From assembly GCA_017435905.1 (NCBI GenBank), contig JAFSEB010000007.1, positions 1 through 50,579 on the forward strand: a stretch of DNA of 50,579 nt. The letters run 5' to 3'. Numbering within the stretch: the first letter of the stretch is position 1; the number at the start of each line of letters is the position of its first letter. Below the pieces are notes generated by a model. The model made no database searches and was not told the origin of the DNA. It worked only from the letters and a program-made list of their open reading frames with translations. A program made the position numbers and the translations under genes. Below, piece by piece: positions 17,301-26,072 of this stretch. This stretch comes from Clostridia bacterium (GTDB lineage Bacteria > Bacillota > Clostridia > Christensenellales > CAG-138).

Positions 17301-17870
17301 ATGGATCTCATCACACAGCTGAACGCCTATATCCCGGAGGATGACAGGGAGGCGCAGGAAAAGGAAATGATCCTTTCCTATGTGAAACAGCATCCCGATA
17401 CGGTGCTTTTCCGTGAAAACCTTGCGGCGCACTTTACAAGCTCCGCCTTTATCGTCAATGCGGCGGCGGATAAAATGCTCATGGTGCACCACACACAGCG
17501 GGGCGTGTGGGCGTGGCCCGGCGGCCATGCGGACGGGGAGAGCGATCTTGCCCTTGTGGCAAGGAAGGAGGCGGAGGAGGAGACCGGTATCCGCAGCCTG
17601 CAGCTGATTTCACCTGTGCCCGTATCCCTTGATGTGCTGCATGTGCACGGCCATGTGAAAAAGGGAAAGTGGGTGAACGCCCATCTGCACCTGACAACGG
17701 CATATTTGTTCCTTGCGGATGAAACGGCGCCCCTTTGGGTCAAGGAGGATGAAAACACCGCCGTTGCGTGGCTGCCGGTTTCCTTCATCGATGATACGCA
17801 TTTTGATGAGGAGGATGTGTACCTTTACACCAAGCTCGCAAGGCGTGCAAAACGGCTGTTAACAATGTAA
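17301..17870 (+). CDS. Nudix hydrolase
   Basis: 189 residues. The Nudix fold is signalled by AWPGGHADGESDLALVAR followed by KEAEEETGI near residues 72-98. The core metal-binding EExxEExG-like glutamates are kept, but relative to the consensus GX5EX7REUXEEXGU the first Glu aligns with Ser and the Arg with Lys. The HADG variant is common in clostridial Nudix proteins annotated only as hydrolases of nucleoside-diphosphate-linked substrates; no substrate can be named. Strong AAAGGAGG site. Ends at a bidirectional terminator shared with the convergent peptidase gene. Confidence 0.85.
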   Translation: MDLITQLNAYIPEDDREAQEKEMILSYVKQHPDTVLFRENLAAHFTSSAFIVNAAADKMLMVHHTQRGVWAWPGGHADGESDLALVARKEAEEETGIRSLQLISPVPVSLDVLHVHGHVKKGKWVNAHLHLTTAYLFLADETAPLWVKEDENTAVAWLPVSFIDDTHFDEEDVYLYTKLARRAKRLLTM

Positions 17871-17887
17871 AGACGCTTCTTACAGCG

Positions 17888-17925
17888 AAAAAAGCCCTTT
17901 TCCGTTTTCGGAAAAGGGCTTTTTT
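17888..17925. terminator. Bidirectional intrinsic terminator
   Basis: Perfect 17-bp stem (17888-17904 with 17909-17925), TTTT loop, A-rich start and T-rich end; serves the Nudix gene and the convergent M20 peptidase gene. Confidence 0.9.
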
Positions 17926-17928
17926 CTT

Positions 17929-19074
17929 TTATGCAAGGTAGGCTGCAAGGAAGCGGAGCATCATGCACATGCCGGGGGCAAGGCTTGCAAGCTCAATGTA
18001 TTCCTCCCTTGTGTGGGCGCCGCCGCCGTGGTATACGCCGGTGCACACGGAGGGAATGCCGAGGGAGAAGGGCATGTTGCAGTCTGTGGAACCGGAATAG
18101 AAGTAAGGTTCGCACTGTGCCTCGCTGCGGATGGCATCCACAAGGCGGCTTTCGAGGGCAAACTGTGCCGCTTCGTCCACATCGCCCATGCAGGGGCGCT
18201 CGCCGAGCAGGGTGACCTCCACCTCAATGCCCATGTTCCGGTAGGCGGTGATGATGGCTTCAAAGGCAAGGCGCATCTGTTCCATGCAGCTGCGGCTGTC
18301 GCTGCGGTATTCGTAAAGCATGGAGGCTTCCTGCGCAATGGTGTTCACGGAGGTGCCGCCTTCAATGGTGCCCACGTTGTAGGTGGTCTTGCTGTCGCCT
18401 TCCTGCGGCGGCTTGATGGAATACAGCGTATCGATCATGGAAGCAAGGTAGCGGATGGCGTTGCGGTTGCCGAAGGCGCCGAAGGAATGACCGCCCTCCG
18501 TGCGGACGGTGACCCTGTAGCGGGCGCTGCCCACCGCTTTGCTGCAGATGCCGCCGAGACCGCCGTCAAAGGAGATGACTTCTTTGATCCTGCCTGCATA
18601 ATCACGCATCAGCTGCCGGCAGCCCTTCAGGTTGCCAAGGCCCTCCTCGCAGGCGTTGGCAACGAACAGAAAGCCGCAGCCTTCCCTTTGCGGATGTGCA
18701 CGGAACCAGCGTGCCGCCAGCATCAGAGCTGCAAGGTTGGCGGTATCATCGCCCACGCCGGGGCAGAACAGCTTACCGTCCTCCTCAAAAAGGGGCATGG
18801 GCTCCATGTCGGGAAAAACGGTATCCGTGTGGGCCATGAAGATGACCACATCGCACCTTTCCGTGCAGTTCACGGGGGCGATCACGTTGAGGGCATCATC
18901 CACGGTGACGTTTGCAAAGCCGTTTTCTTCAAACCAGGTTTTGACAAAAGCAGCCCTTTTTTCCTCCCGGTGGGAGGGGGCAGGGATGCGGCAAAGCTCT
19001 TTGATGAGGTCGATCAGTTCCTGCTCGTGCGCTGCCTGATAGGCGAGTGCGGAAGCGGCGGTTTCAAAGGACAT
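17929..19074 (-). CDS. M20-family metallopeptidase
   Basis: 381 residues from ATG 19074; an upstream in-frame TTG overlaps the GGAGGAG ribosome site and is rejected. Zinc-site residues are visible: His82-Asp84 (MAHTDT), the bridging Asp in GVGDD (109-110), the general-base pair Glu143-Glu144 (ACEEG), a later Asp in FDGG, and the C-terminal His in GGGAHTREEY. A dimerisation domain is inserted at about residues 180-290. Resembles PepT/DapE/ArgE-type amino- or deacylases; substrate not determinable. Separated by 29 bases from the HxlR gene, possibly co-transcribed. Confidence 0.88.
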   Translation of the reverse strand: MSFETAASALAYQAAHEQELIDLIKELCRIPAPSHREEKRAAFVKTWFEENGFANVTVDDALNVIAPVNCTERCDVVIFMAHTDTVFPDMEPMPLFEEDGKLFCPGVGDDTANLAALMLAARWFRAHPQREGCGFLFVANACEEGLGNLKGCRQLMRDYAGRIKEVISFDGGLGGICSKAVGSARYRVTVRTEGGHSFGAFGNRNAIRYLASMIDTLYSIKPPQEGDSKTTYNVGTIEGGTSVNTIAQEASMLYEYRSDSRSCMEQMRLAFEAIITAYRNMGIEVEVTLLGERPCMGDVDEAAQFALESRLVDAIRSEAQCEPYFYSGSTDCNMPFSLGIPSVCTGVYHGGGAHTREEYIELASLAPGMCMMLRFLAAYLA

Positions 19075-19103
19075 ACTGTGTTGCTCCTCCAAATGATGAT
19101 AGT

Positions 19104-19436
19104 TTAAAAAAGCTCTTTCATGCTCCAGTCGCCAAGGGCGTCAAGGATGGGCATCAGCGTTTTTGCACGGGGCGTCAGGCTGTATTCCACCCGGACGGGC
19201 ACCTCAAGGTATTCGCTGCGGAAAACGAGCCCGTCCCGTTCAAGCTCCCGGAGCGCTGCGGCAAGCACCGTGCCGGAAACGCCGTCAAGGCTTTTGCGAA
19301 GTGCGCTGTAACGGGATGTGCCGTTGTTGTGAAGGGAGCAGAGGATCTGCATCTTCCACTTGCCGCCGATGAGGGAAAGCGCCCTGTTCAGCGGACAGGC
19401 CTCCATGCAGGGACAGTTGGCGTGGCTCTGTTCCAT
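19104..19436 (-). CDS. HxlR-family winged-helix transcriptional regulator
   Basis: 110 residues from ATG 19436; an ATG four codons upstream (19448) abuts AAGGAG and is unlikely. The HxlR signature is clear: CPLNRALSLIGGKWKMQILC, RYSALRKSLDGVSGTVLAAALRELERDGLV in two parts, and YSLTPRAKTL. Several N-terminal cysteines (8, 10, 14 and 27) could allow thiol-based sensing as in HypR or the quinone/aldehyde-responsive members. Divergently transcribed from the LysE exporter gene with a palindrome between them, suggesting it controls that exporter. Confidence 0.85.
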   Translation of the reverse strand: MEQSHANCPCMEACPLNRALSLIGGKWKMQILCSLHNNGTSRYSALRKSLDGVSGTVLAAALRELERDGLVFRSEYLEVPVRVEYSLTPRAKTLMPILDALGDWSMKELF

Positions 19437-19478
19437 ATTGGTAAGCATCTCCTTATCTGGTCAGAAAAAGCTGTGTTC

Positions 19479-19506
19479 TTGCGCTTGCGCAAAACGACAG
19501 TATAAT
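19479..19506 (+). promoter_or_regulatory. Promoter of the LysE gene overlapped by a perfect palindrome
   Basis: TTGCGC (19479-19484), 16-base spacer, TATAAT (19501-19506). The inverted repeat TTGCGC-TT-GCGCAA at 19479-19492 covers the -35 region and is a candidate operator for the divergent HxlR regulator. Confidence 0.55.
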
Positions 19507-19540
19507 AATAGCAGGTAAGAAAAAAGGAGTAAAGCAGATT

Positions 19541-20152
19541 ATGGAATTGTATATTCAGGGCCTTTTGATCGGCCTTGCGTATGTGGCGCCCATCGGCGTG
19601 CAGAATATGTTTGTGATCAACTCTGCGCTGACGCTGAAGCGCAGCAGGGCGTTTTTGACGGCGCTCATCGTCATCTTTTTTGATGTAACGCTGATGCTTG
19701 CGTGCTTTTTCGGCATCGGTGCGCTGGTGGAGCGTTTCCGCATCCTGCAGCTTCTTCTGCTGCTTGCGGGCGGCATTGTGGTGTGCTTTATCGGCGTGGG
19801 GCTCATCCGCAGCAAAGCATCTTTGGATACGAGCATGAATGTGGATATGCCGATCCTGAAGGTGGCGGGCAAATCCTGCGTGGTAACGTGGTTCAATCCG
19901 CAGGCGCTCATTGACGGCACCATGCTTTACGGCGGCATGCGTGCATCCCTTGCAGCGGGCACGGAAACGGCGTTCGTTCTTGGCAGCGCCTCCGCTTCCG
20001 TGCTGTGGTTCCTCGGCATCACCACGCTCATCTCCCTGTTCAGCGCCAAGTTCAGCGATAAGATCCTGCGCATCATCAACATCGTCTGCGGCGTGGTCAT
20101 CGTTTTCTACGGGCTGAAACTTCTCTACAGCTTTTTCACCATGGTATTCTGA
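19541..20152 (+). CDS. LysE/ArgO-family amino-acid exporter
   Basis: 203 residues, normal for LysE-type exporters. The hallmark first segment reads GLAYVAPIGVQNMFVIN, followed by four to five further hydrophobic helices, a conserved TWFNPQALIDG segment in the middle and a final membrane segment. Members export basic amino acids such as lysine or arginine; the exact substrate cannot be read. Divergent from an HxlR regulator. Spacing from GGAG to ATG is about 12 bases, a little long. Confidence 0.88.
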   Translation: MELYIQGLLIGLAYVAPIGVQNMFVINSALTLKRSRAFLTALIVIFFDVTLMLACFFGIGALVERFRILQLLLLLAGGIVVCFIGVGLIRSKASLDTSMNVDMPILKVAGKSCVVTWFNPQALIDGTMLYGGMRASLAAGTETAFVLGSASASVLWFLGITTLISLFSAKFSDKILRIINIVCGVVIVFYGLKLLYSFFTMVF

Positions 20153-20170
20153 ACGAAACGGATACAGTGG

Positions 20171-20199
20171 GGGCGGATGCGCAGGCATCCGCCCTTTTT
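20171..20199 (+). terminator. Intrinsic terminator after the LysE gene
   Basis: Perfect 10-bp stem (20171-20180 with 20185-20194), GCAG loop, then TTTTT. Confidence 0.9.
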
Positions 20200-20245
20200 C
20201 ATGCAAAAAGGCAAAGGATAAGGCGCTTTCCGGCGAATTATATAA

Positions 20246-20274
20246 TTGAAAAAAGATTTGCTTTGTGATATTCT
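20246..20274 (+). promoter_or_regulatory. Promoter of the tig-clpP-clpX unit
   Basis: TTGAAA (20246-20251), 17-base spacer, TATTCT (20269-20274). Transcription would start about 65 bases before the tig ATG. No CIRCE or CtsR-like repeat was found around it. Confidence 0.6.
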
Positions 20275-20348
20275 ATACTGACGGCGGTATGTCCATATCG
20301 TGTACATGCTGCAATCCTGTAGCTTACAATAAATTTTCGGAGGGTATT

Positions 20349-21635
20349 ATGGCAACCATGGAAAAGCTCGAAGGGAGCAAAGTAAAACTGACGATCGAGA
20401 TCGGTGCGGAAGAATTTGAAGCTGCTGTGCAGCAGGCTTATCTCAAGACCAGGAAAAACTACACTGTGCCCGGTTTCCGCAAGGGCAAGGCACCCCGCAG
20501 CGTGATCGAAAACGCTTACGGCTGGATCGCATTCTTTGATGATGCTTTCGATATCGTGTATCCCGATGCCTACCAGAAGGCAGTTGACGAAGCAAACATT
20601 ATGCCCGTGGACCGTCCCGAGATCTCCATCGAGTCCCTCGGCAAGGGCGAAACCGTTGTGTTTACCGCTACCGTTGCCGTAAAGCCCGAAGTGGAGCTTG
20701 GCGAATACAAGGGTATAGAAGTTGCGAAGCAGGAGTATAATGTTACGGATGAAATGGTGGAGGCCGAGATCACCAAGGAACGTGAAAAGATCGCCAGCGT
20801 TTCCGAAGTGACCGACCGCCCCGTTCAGGACGGTGACAAGATCAACCTTGACTATTCCGGCAGCGTTGACGGCGTGAAGTTTGACGGCGGCACCGCCGAA
20901 GGTCAGACCCTCAACATCGGTTCCGGCATGTTCATCCCCGGCTTTGAAGAGCAGATGGTGGGCATGAACGTGGGCGAGGAAAAGGACATCACCGTCACCT
21001 TCCCCGAGCAGTACCACAGCAATGAGCTGGCCGGCAAGGAAGCCGTGTTCCACGTAAAGGTTAACGCCATCGAAGAGACCATCCTTCCCGAGGCGGATGA
21101 TGAGTTTGCCAAGGATGTCAGCGAGTTCGAGACCCTCGAAGAGCTCCGTGCCGACAAGAAGGCGAAGCTTGAGGAAGCCCAGAAGCTCCGTGCCAAGAAC
21201 ATGCGTGAGAACGAAGTGATCGAAAAGGCCTGCATCGCAGCCAAGGTCGAGATCCCCGAAGCCATGATCGCCCGCCAGATGGACGGCATCATGAACGATA
21301 TCCGCTACCGTCTCAGCATGCAGGGTCTCTCCCTTGAGGATTACTGCAAGTACACCGGCGCCACCATGGAAGGCATGCGCGAAGAAATGCGCGGCGATGC
21401 GGAGCGCAGGGTGAAGAGCCAGCTCGTTCTTGAAGCCATCGCCAAGGCGGAAGGCATCGATGCCACCGAAGAGGAGATCAATGCCAAGATCGATGAATAC
21501 TGCCAGCAGTTCGGCGATAAGGCGGAAGCCTTCAAGGCCGGCCTCGGCGCTGACGATAAGCTCTATTTCGCCGACCAGATCGTCCTTGACAAGACCATCA
21601 ACATGCTTGTTGAGAACGCTGTTGAAGCGGAATAA
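20349..21635 (+). CDS. tig: Trigger factor (ribosome-associated chaperone/prolyl isomerase)
   Basis: 428 residues. The N-terminal ribosome-binding domain carries the signature GFRKGKAPRSVIE (about residues 41-53). A FKBP-like isomerase domain follows at about 150-240 (QDGDKINLDYSGSVDG, NVGEEKDITVTFPEQY) and an alpha-helical C-terminal domain to the end. ATG 20349 follows CGGAGGG; an ATG three codons later is also possible. It folds nascent chains at the ribosome exit tunnel. Sits 37 bases upstream of clpP, a conserved clostridial arrangement linking folding and degradation. Confidence 0.96.
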   Translation: MATMEKLEGSKVKLTIEIGAEEFEAAVQQAYLKTRKNYTVPGFRKGKAPRSVIENAYGWIAFFDDAFDIVYPDAYQKAVDEANIMPVDRPEISIESLGKGETVVFTATVAVKPEVELGEYKGIEVAKQEYNVTDEMVEAEITKEREKIASVSEVTDRPVQDGDKINLDYSGSVDGVKFDGGTAEGQTLNIGSGMFIPGFEEQMVGMNVGEEKDITVTFPEQYHSNELAGKEAVFHVKVNAIEETILPEADDEFAKDVSEFETLEELRADKKAKLEEAQKLRAKNMRENEVIEKACIAAKVEIPEAMIARQMDGIMNDIRYRLSMQGLSLEDYCKYTGATMEGMREEMRGDAERRVKSQLVLEAIAKAEGIDATEEEINAKIDEYCQQFGDKAEAFKAGLGADDKLYFADQIVLDKTINMLVENAVEAE

Positions 21636-21672
21636 TCAAACCCGAAAAATCAATTTTTAAGGAGGGAAGACC

Positions 21673-22257
21673 ATGAGCCTCATACCGATGGTTGTGGAAC
21701 AGTCCAACCGCGGCGAACGTTCTTACGATATCTACTCCCGCCTGCTCAAAGACAGGATCGTCTTTCTTGGCGGCGAGGTCACCGATGAGGAGGCCAATCT
21801 GGTTGTGGCACAGCTTCTCTTTTTGGAAGCGGATGATCCGGACAAGGACATCAGCCTTTACATCAACAGTCCCGGCGGCAGCGTAACGGCAGGCATGGCC
21901 ATCTACGATACCATGCAGTACATCAAGTGCGATGTTTCCACCATCTGCCTCGGCATGGCGGCCAGCATGGGCGCATTCCTGCTTGCGGCCGGCGCAAAGG
22001 GCAAGCGCCGTGCGCTTCCCAACAGCGAGATCATGATCCACCAGCCCCTCGGCGGTGCACGCGGTCAGGCAACGGATGTGGCCATCCATGCGGAATGGCT
22101 GCTCCGCACCAAGGAAAAGCTCAACGCCATCCTTGCGGAACGCACCGGCCAGCCCCTCAAGAAGGTGCAGGCGGATACCGAGCGTGATAACTTCATGACG
22201 GCCGAGGATGCGCTTTCCTACGGCCTCATCGATGAGATCATCCCTCCAAGGAGGTAA
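21673..22257 (+). CDS. clpP: ATP-dependent Clp protease proteolytic subunit (ClpP)
   Basis: 194 residues, family length. The catalytic triad is intact: Ser98 in GMAASMGA, His123 in MIHQPLGG and Asp172 in [11 protein letters not shown]. The N-terminal [21 protein letters not shown] segment forms the axial loop and has the normal short pro-segment. Forms a tetradecameric chamber fed by ClpX, whose gene begins three bases downstream with its ribosome site AAGGAGG overlapping the clpP end. Confidence 0.97.
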   Translation: MSLIPMVVEQSNRGERSYDIYSRLLKDRIVFLGGEVTDEEANLVVAQLLFLEADDPDKDISLYINSPGGSVTAGMAIYDTMQYIKCDVSTICLGMAASMGAFLLAAGAKGKRRALPNSEIMIHQPLGGARGQATDVAIHAEWLLRTKEKLNAILAERTGQPLKKVQADTERDNFMTAEDALSYGLIDEIIPPRR

Positions 22258-22260
22258 TAC

Positions 22261-23523
<1,263 letters not shown>

Positions 23524-23537
23524 AACAACAGTAAAAC

Positions 23538-23559
23538 GCCCGTATCGGAAGATACGGGC
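23538..23559. terminator. Hairpin between convergent clpX and the kinase gene
   Basis: Perfect 9-bp stem (23538-23546 with 23551-23559), GGAA loop; the downstream T tract is interrupted on the plus strand and GTTTTAC on the minus strand, so termination is probable but not ideal. Confidence 0.6.
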
Positions 23560-23566
23560 TGTTTGT

Positions 23567-24094
23567 CTATTGTGCGGTCAGAAGCGCTTTCAGTGTCATG
23601 ATGTTTCCTTCTATGGAAACAGTGCCGTCAAGCACGGTAACGGGAACAGACAGAGTGGAAAGCCAGTCTGCGGCTTCTGCTTCGCTGCGGCTTTCCGCCA
23701 TGGCGAAAAAGGCTTCCTCCTGCCGGTATAAATCGCCGCCCGGCAGCATCCTTTCGCCGAACTTCTGATATGAACGGGCACGGATGCGCTGCAGGCGTTC
23801 TGCCTTTGGTACATGAAGCAATACGGCATGGGTGAAAAGTGCGGTCACTTCGTTCCCATAGTTTCCTTTTACGGCAGCAAGGATGCAGTTTTCGTTTTGC
23901 TGCAGATCCTGAAACAACATCGCACAGACTTCTTCCTTTGTTCGTGCGCCGGCAAAAGGATAATCCGCATTTTCTTTCGGGAACCAGTAATCTTCGATAT
24001 CAAGGAATATCCAATCAAGTTCTTTTGCAAGCGCTTTTCCGAGGGTGCTTTTCCCCACGCCGTTCATGCCGCAAAGAAGGATCCTGTTTGCCAT
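23567..24094 (-). CDS. P-loop kinase-like ATP-binding protein
   Basis: 175 residues, adenylate/shikimate-kinase size. Walker A is GMNGVGKST at about residues 9-17, followed by an Asp-containing DIEDYWFP segment and an RIRARSYQKFGERM lid-like basic region. The segment between carries no named-substrate motif, so a small-molecule kinase or nucleotide-binding role is all that can be said. It is inserted on the opposite strand between clpX and lonB, which are usually neighbours, so it may be a lineage-specific addition. Its own promoter is seen upstream. Confidence 0.7.
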   Translation of the reverse strand: MANRILLCGMNGVGKSTLGKALAKELDWIFLDIEDYWFPKENADYPFAGARTKEEVCAMLFQDLQQNENCILAAVKGNYGNEVTALFTHAVLLHVPKAERLQRIRARSYQKFGERMLPGGDLYRQEEAFFAMAESRSEAEAADWLSTLSVPVTVLDGTVSIEGNIMTLKALLTAQ

Positions 24095-24125
24095 ATCGTT
24101 GAATCTCCAAAATAAATGTGGTCAT

Positions 24126-24155
24126 ATTATACCCTCTTCTGCCAGCAACTGTCAT
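24126..24155 (-). promoter_or_regulatory. Minus-strand promoter of the kinase-like gene
   Basis: Minus-strand ATGACA (24150-24155), 18-base spacer and consensus TATAAT (24126-24131). Confidence 0.5.
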
Positions 24156-24213
24156 GGCTGTTTTTTCTGCTTTTCACCATACTAACAGCGTAAACCATAT
24201 GTGGAGGAACGGC

Positions 24214-25890
24214 ATGGAAATACTGATCTTTCTTTTTGTGCAGATGCTTTTGTTTGCCTTTGCGCTGTGGCTTGTGAACCGCAGCCGGGGCAGGGAGGAG
24301 GGCGTGCCCCGGCGCAGTGCGGAACGGGGCGTTACAAAGCAGCTGATCGAACTGAGGGAGGCACGGAAAAAGAGCCTTTCCATGCCGCTGACAGAGCTTG
24401 CACGCCCTCAGGAAATGCAGGAGATCATCGGGCAGGAGGAGGGTATCCGTGCGCTTCGGGCGGCGATGTGCGGCAAAAATCCGCAGCATGTACTGCTTTA
24501 CGGACCGCCGGGCGTGGGCAAGACCTGCGCCGCAAGGCTGGTGCTGGAGGAGGCGAAGAAAAACCCCGATTCTCCCTTCGGGGCGGATGCGGCGTTTGTG
24601 GAGGTGGATGCCACCTGTGTGCGCTTTGACGAGCGTGCCATTGCGGATCCCCTCATCGGCTCCGTGCACGATCCCATTTATCAGGGGGCAGGGGCGCTCG
24701 GCTCGCAGGGCGTGCCGCAGCCAAAGCCCGGTGCGGTATCAAAAGCCCATTGCGGCGTGCTGTTTCTCGATGAGATCGGCGAGCTGCACCCGGTGCAGCT
24801 GAACAAGCTTTTGAAGGTGCTCGAAGACAGACGGGTGCACTTTGACAGCGCATACTATTCCCCGGAGAATACGGGCATCCCTGCCCATATCCACGATATC
24901 TTTCAAAACGGGCTGCCGGCGGATTTCCGCCTGATCGGCGCCACCACCCGTGCGCCGGAGGAAATGCCCCCAGCCCTTCGTTCCCGGTGTGTGGAGCTGT
25001 TTTTCAAGCCCCTCGGGCAAAAGGAGCTTGCTTCCATCGCAGCAGGTGCCGCAAACAGGCTCGGTATGGAGATGGATGCGGAAACATCGCTTCTTTGCGC
25101 TTCTTACTGCGCATCGGGACGGGATGCGGTGAACATCGTGCAGCTGGCGGCAGGCGGTGCGGAACATGCGGAAAAAAAGACCATTGCCGCAGAGGATGTG
25201 GAGTGGGTAGCGGAATGCTGCCGCCACAGCCGCCAAACGGTGCGGAAACTCACGGGCACGCCCCGTGTGGGCGTCTGCACCGGGCTTGCGGTAACGGGCG
25301 GCGGACAGGGCATTGCCCTTGAGATCGAGTGCAGTATCAAAAAGACAAAAAACGGGCATGGCAGGCTGTACCTTGGCGGCATGGTGGAGGAGGAAGAACT
25401 CGAACTTCGGGGCAGACGGCTGAAGCGCAAGGGCACTGCGCACACATCAGCGGAAAACGTGCGGATGGCATTTCTGCGCCGCTTCGGGCTCGATCTTTCG
25501 GGGTACGATATCGCCTTCAACGTGCCGGGCGGCGTACCGATGGACGGCCCTTCCGCAGGCATTGCGCTGGCGGTGGCGCTGATGAGCGCCCTTTCGGGGG
25601 AACCGCCCGTGCCGTTTCTTGCCCTGACGGGTGAGATCACCGCATCGGGTGCTGTGCGCCCCGTGGGCGGCGTCCGTGAAAAGCTGCAGGCGGCGGCAGA
25701 GGCAGGGGCGGAAAGGATCGTCATCCCGGCGGAAAACATGGAGGAGCGGTTTCACGGTTTTTCTGCCGATGTGATCCCCGTCGGCGACATTGCGCAGGTG
25801 ATGCGCATTGCCTTCGGTATTCCCAAAGAGATCCCCTCCGAAAGCGGCACGGTGCCCCTCGGCATGCTGCGGCTTGCCATCGGCGACTGA
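24214..25890 (+). CDS. lonB: LonB-type ATP-dependent protease
   Basis: 558 residues, close to Bacillus LonB. Start ATG 24214 follows GGAGGAAC; the protein then begins with one membrane segment (EILIFLFVQMLLFAFALWLV), which anchors LonB. Walker A GPPGVGKT at 97-104; sensor and pore regions include DPLIGSVHDPIYQGAGALG, a block highly conserved with Bacillus LonB. The proteolytic Ser447 (DGPSAG) and Lys490 form the Lon dyad. In Bacillus, LonB is forespore-expressed, so its presence hints at a sporulating lineage; that is inference. Followed by a terminator and the separate lon gene. Confidence 0.94.
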   Translation: MEILIFLFVQMLLFAFALWLVNRSRGREEGVPRRSAERGVTKQLIELREARKKSLSMPLTELARPQEMQEIIGQEEGIRALRAAMCGKNPQHVLLYGPPGVGKTCAARLVLEEAKKNPDSPFGADAAFVEVDATCVRFDERAIADPLIGSVHDPIYQGAGALGSQGVPQPKPGAVSKAHCGVLFLDEIGELHPVQLNKLLKVLEDRRVHFDSAYYSPENTGIPAHIHDIFQNGLPADFRLIGATTRAPEEMPPALRSRCVELFFKPLGQKELASIAAGAANRLGMEMDAETSLLCASYCASGRDAVNIVQLAAGGAEHAEKKTIAAEDVEWVAECCRHSRQTVRKLTGTPRVGVCTGLAVTGGGQGIALEIECSIKKTKNGHGRLYLGGMVEEEELELRGRRLKRKGTAHTSAENVRMAFLRRFGLDLSGYDIAFNVPGGVPMDGPSAGIALAVALMSALSGEPPVPFLALTGEITASGAVRPVGGVREKLQAAAEAGAERIVIPAENMEERFHGFSADVIPVGDIAQVMRIAFGIPKEIPSESGTVPLGMLRLAIGD

Positions 25891-25901
25891 CAAACGGCCA
25901 G

Positions 25902-25931
25902 ATACCCTCCTGTTCGGGAGGGTATTTTTTG
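25902..25931 (+). terminator. Intrinsic terminator after lonB
   Basis: Perfect 9-bp stem (25902-25910 with 25917-25925) and a run of T to 25931. Confidence 0.88.
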
Positions 25932-25996
25932 TGCAGCCGCTTTGTTAGAAAAAAGAAATCATTCCTTTTTTATGTTTTTTCACCGGTTTCATATTG

Positions 25997-26055
25997 TTGT
26001 CACAGAAGTGGTTTATATGTATAATTGTAAGATACCCACCGCCGGGGGCCGGCGG
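25997..26055 (+). promoter_or_regulatory. lon promoter and GC-rich leader hairpin
   Basis: TTGTCA (25997-26002), 17-base spacer, TATAAT (26020-26025). Immediately downstream a perfect 7-bp GC-only stem, CCGCCGG (26039-26045) with CCGGCGG (26049-26055) and loop GGG, ends two bases before the AAAAGGA ribosome site. It would lie at the very 5' end of the mRNA. It could affect translation or mRNA stability. Confidence 0.6.
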
Positions 26056-26072
26056 AGAAAAGGAATGAACAA

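Noticed and set aside
20153..20348. CIRCE or CtsR operator upstream of tig-clpP-clpX
   Set aside because: No TTAGCACTC/GAGTGCTAA or heptad repeat was found.
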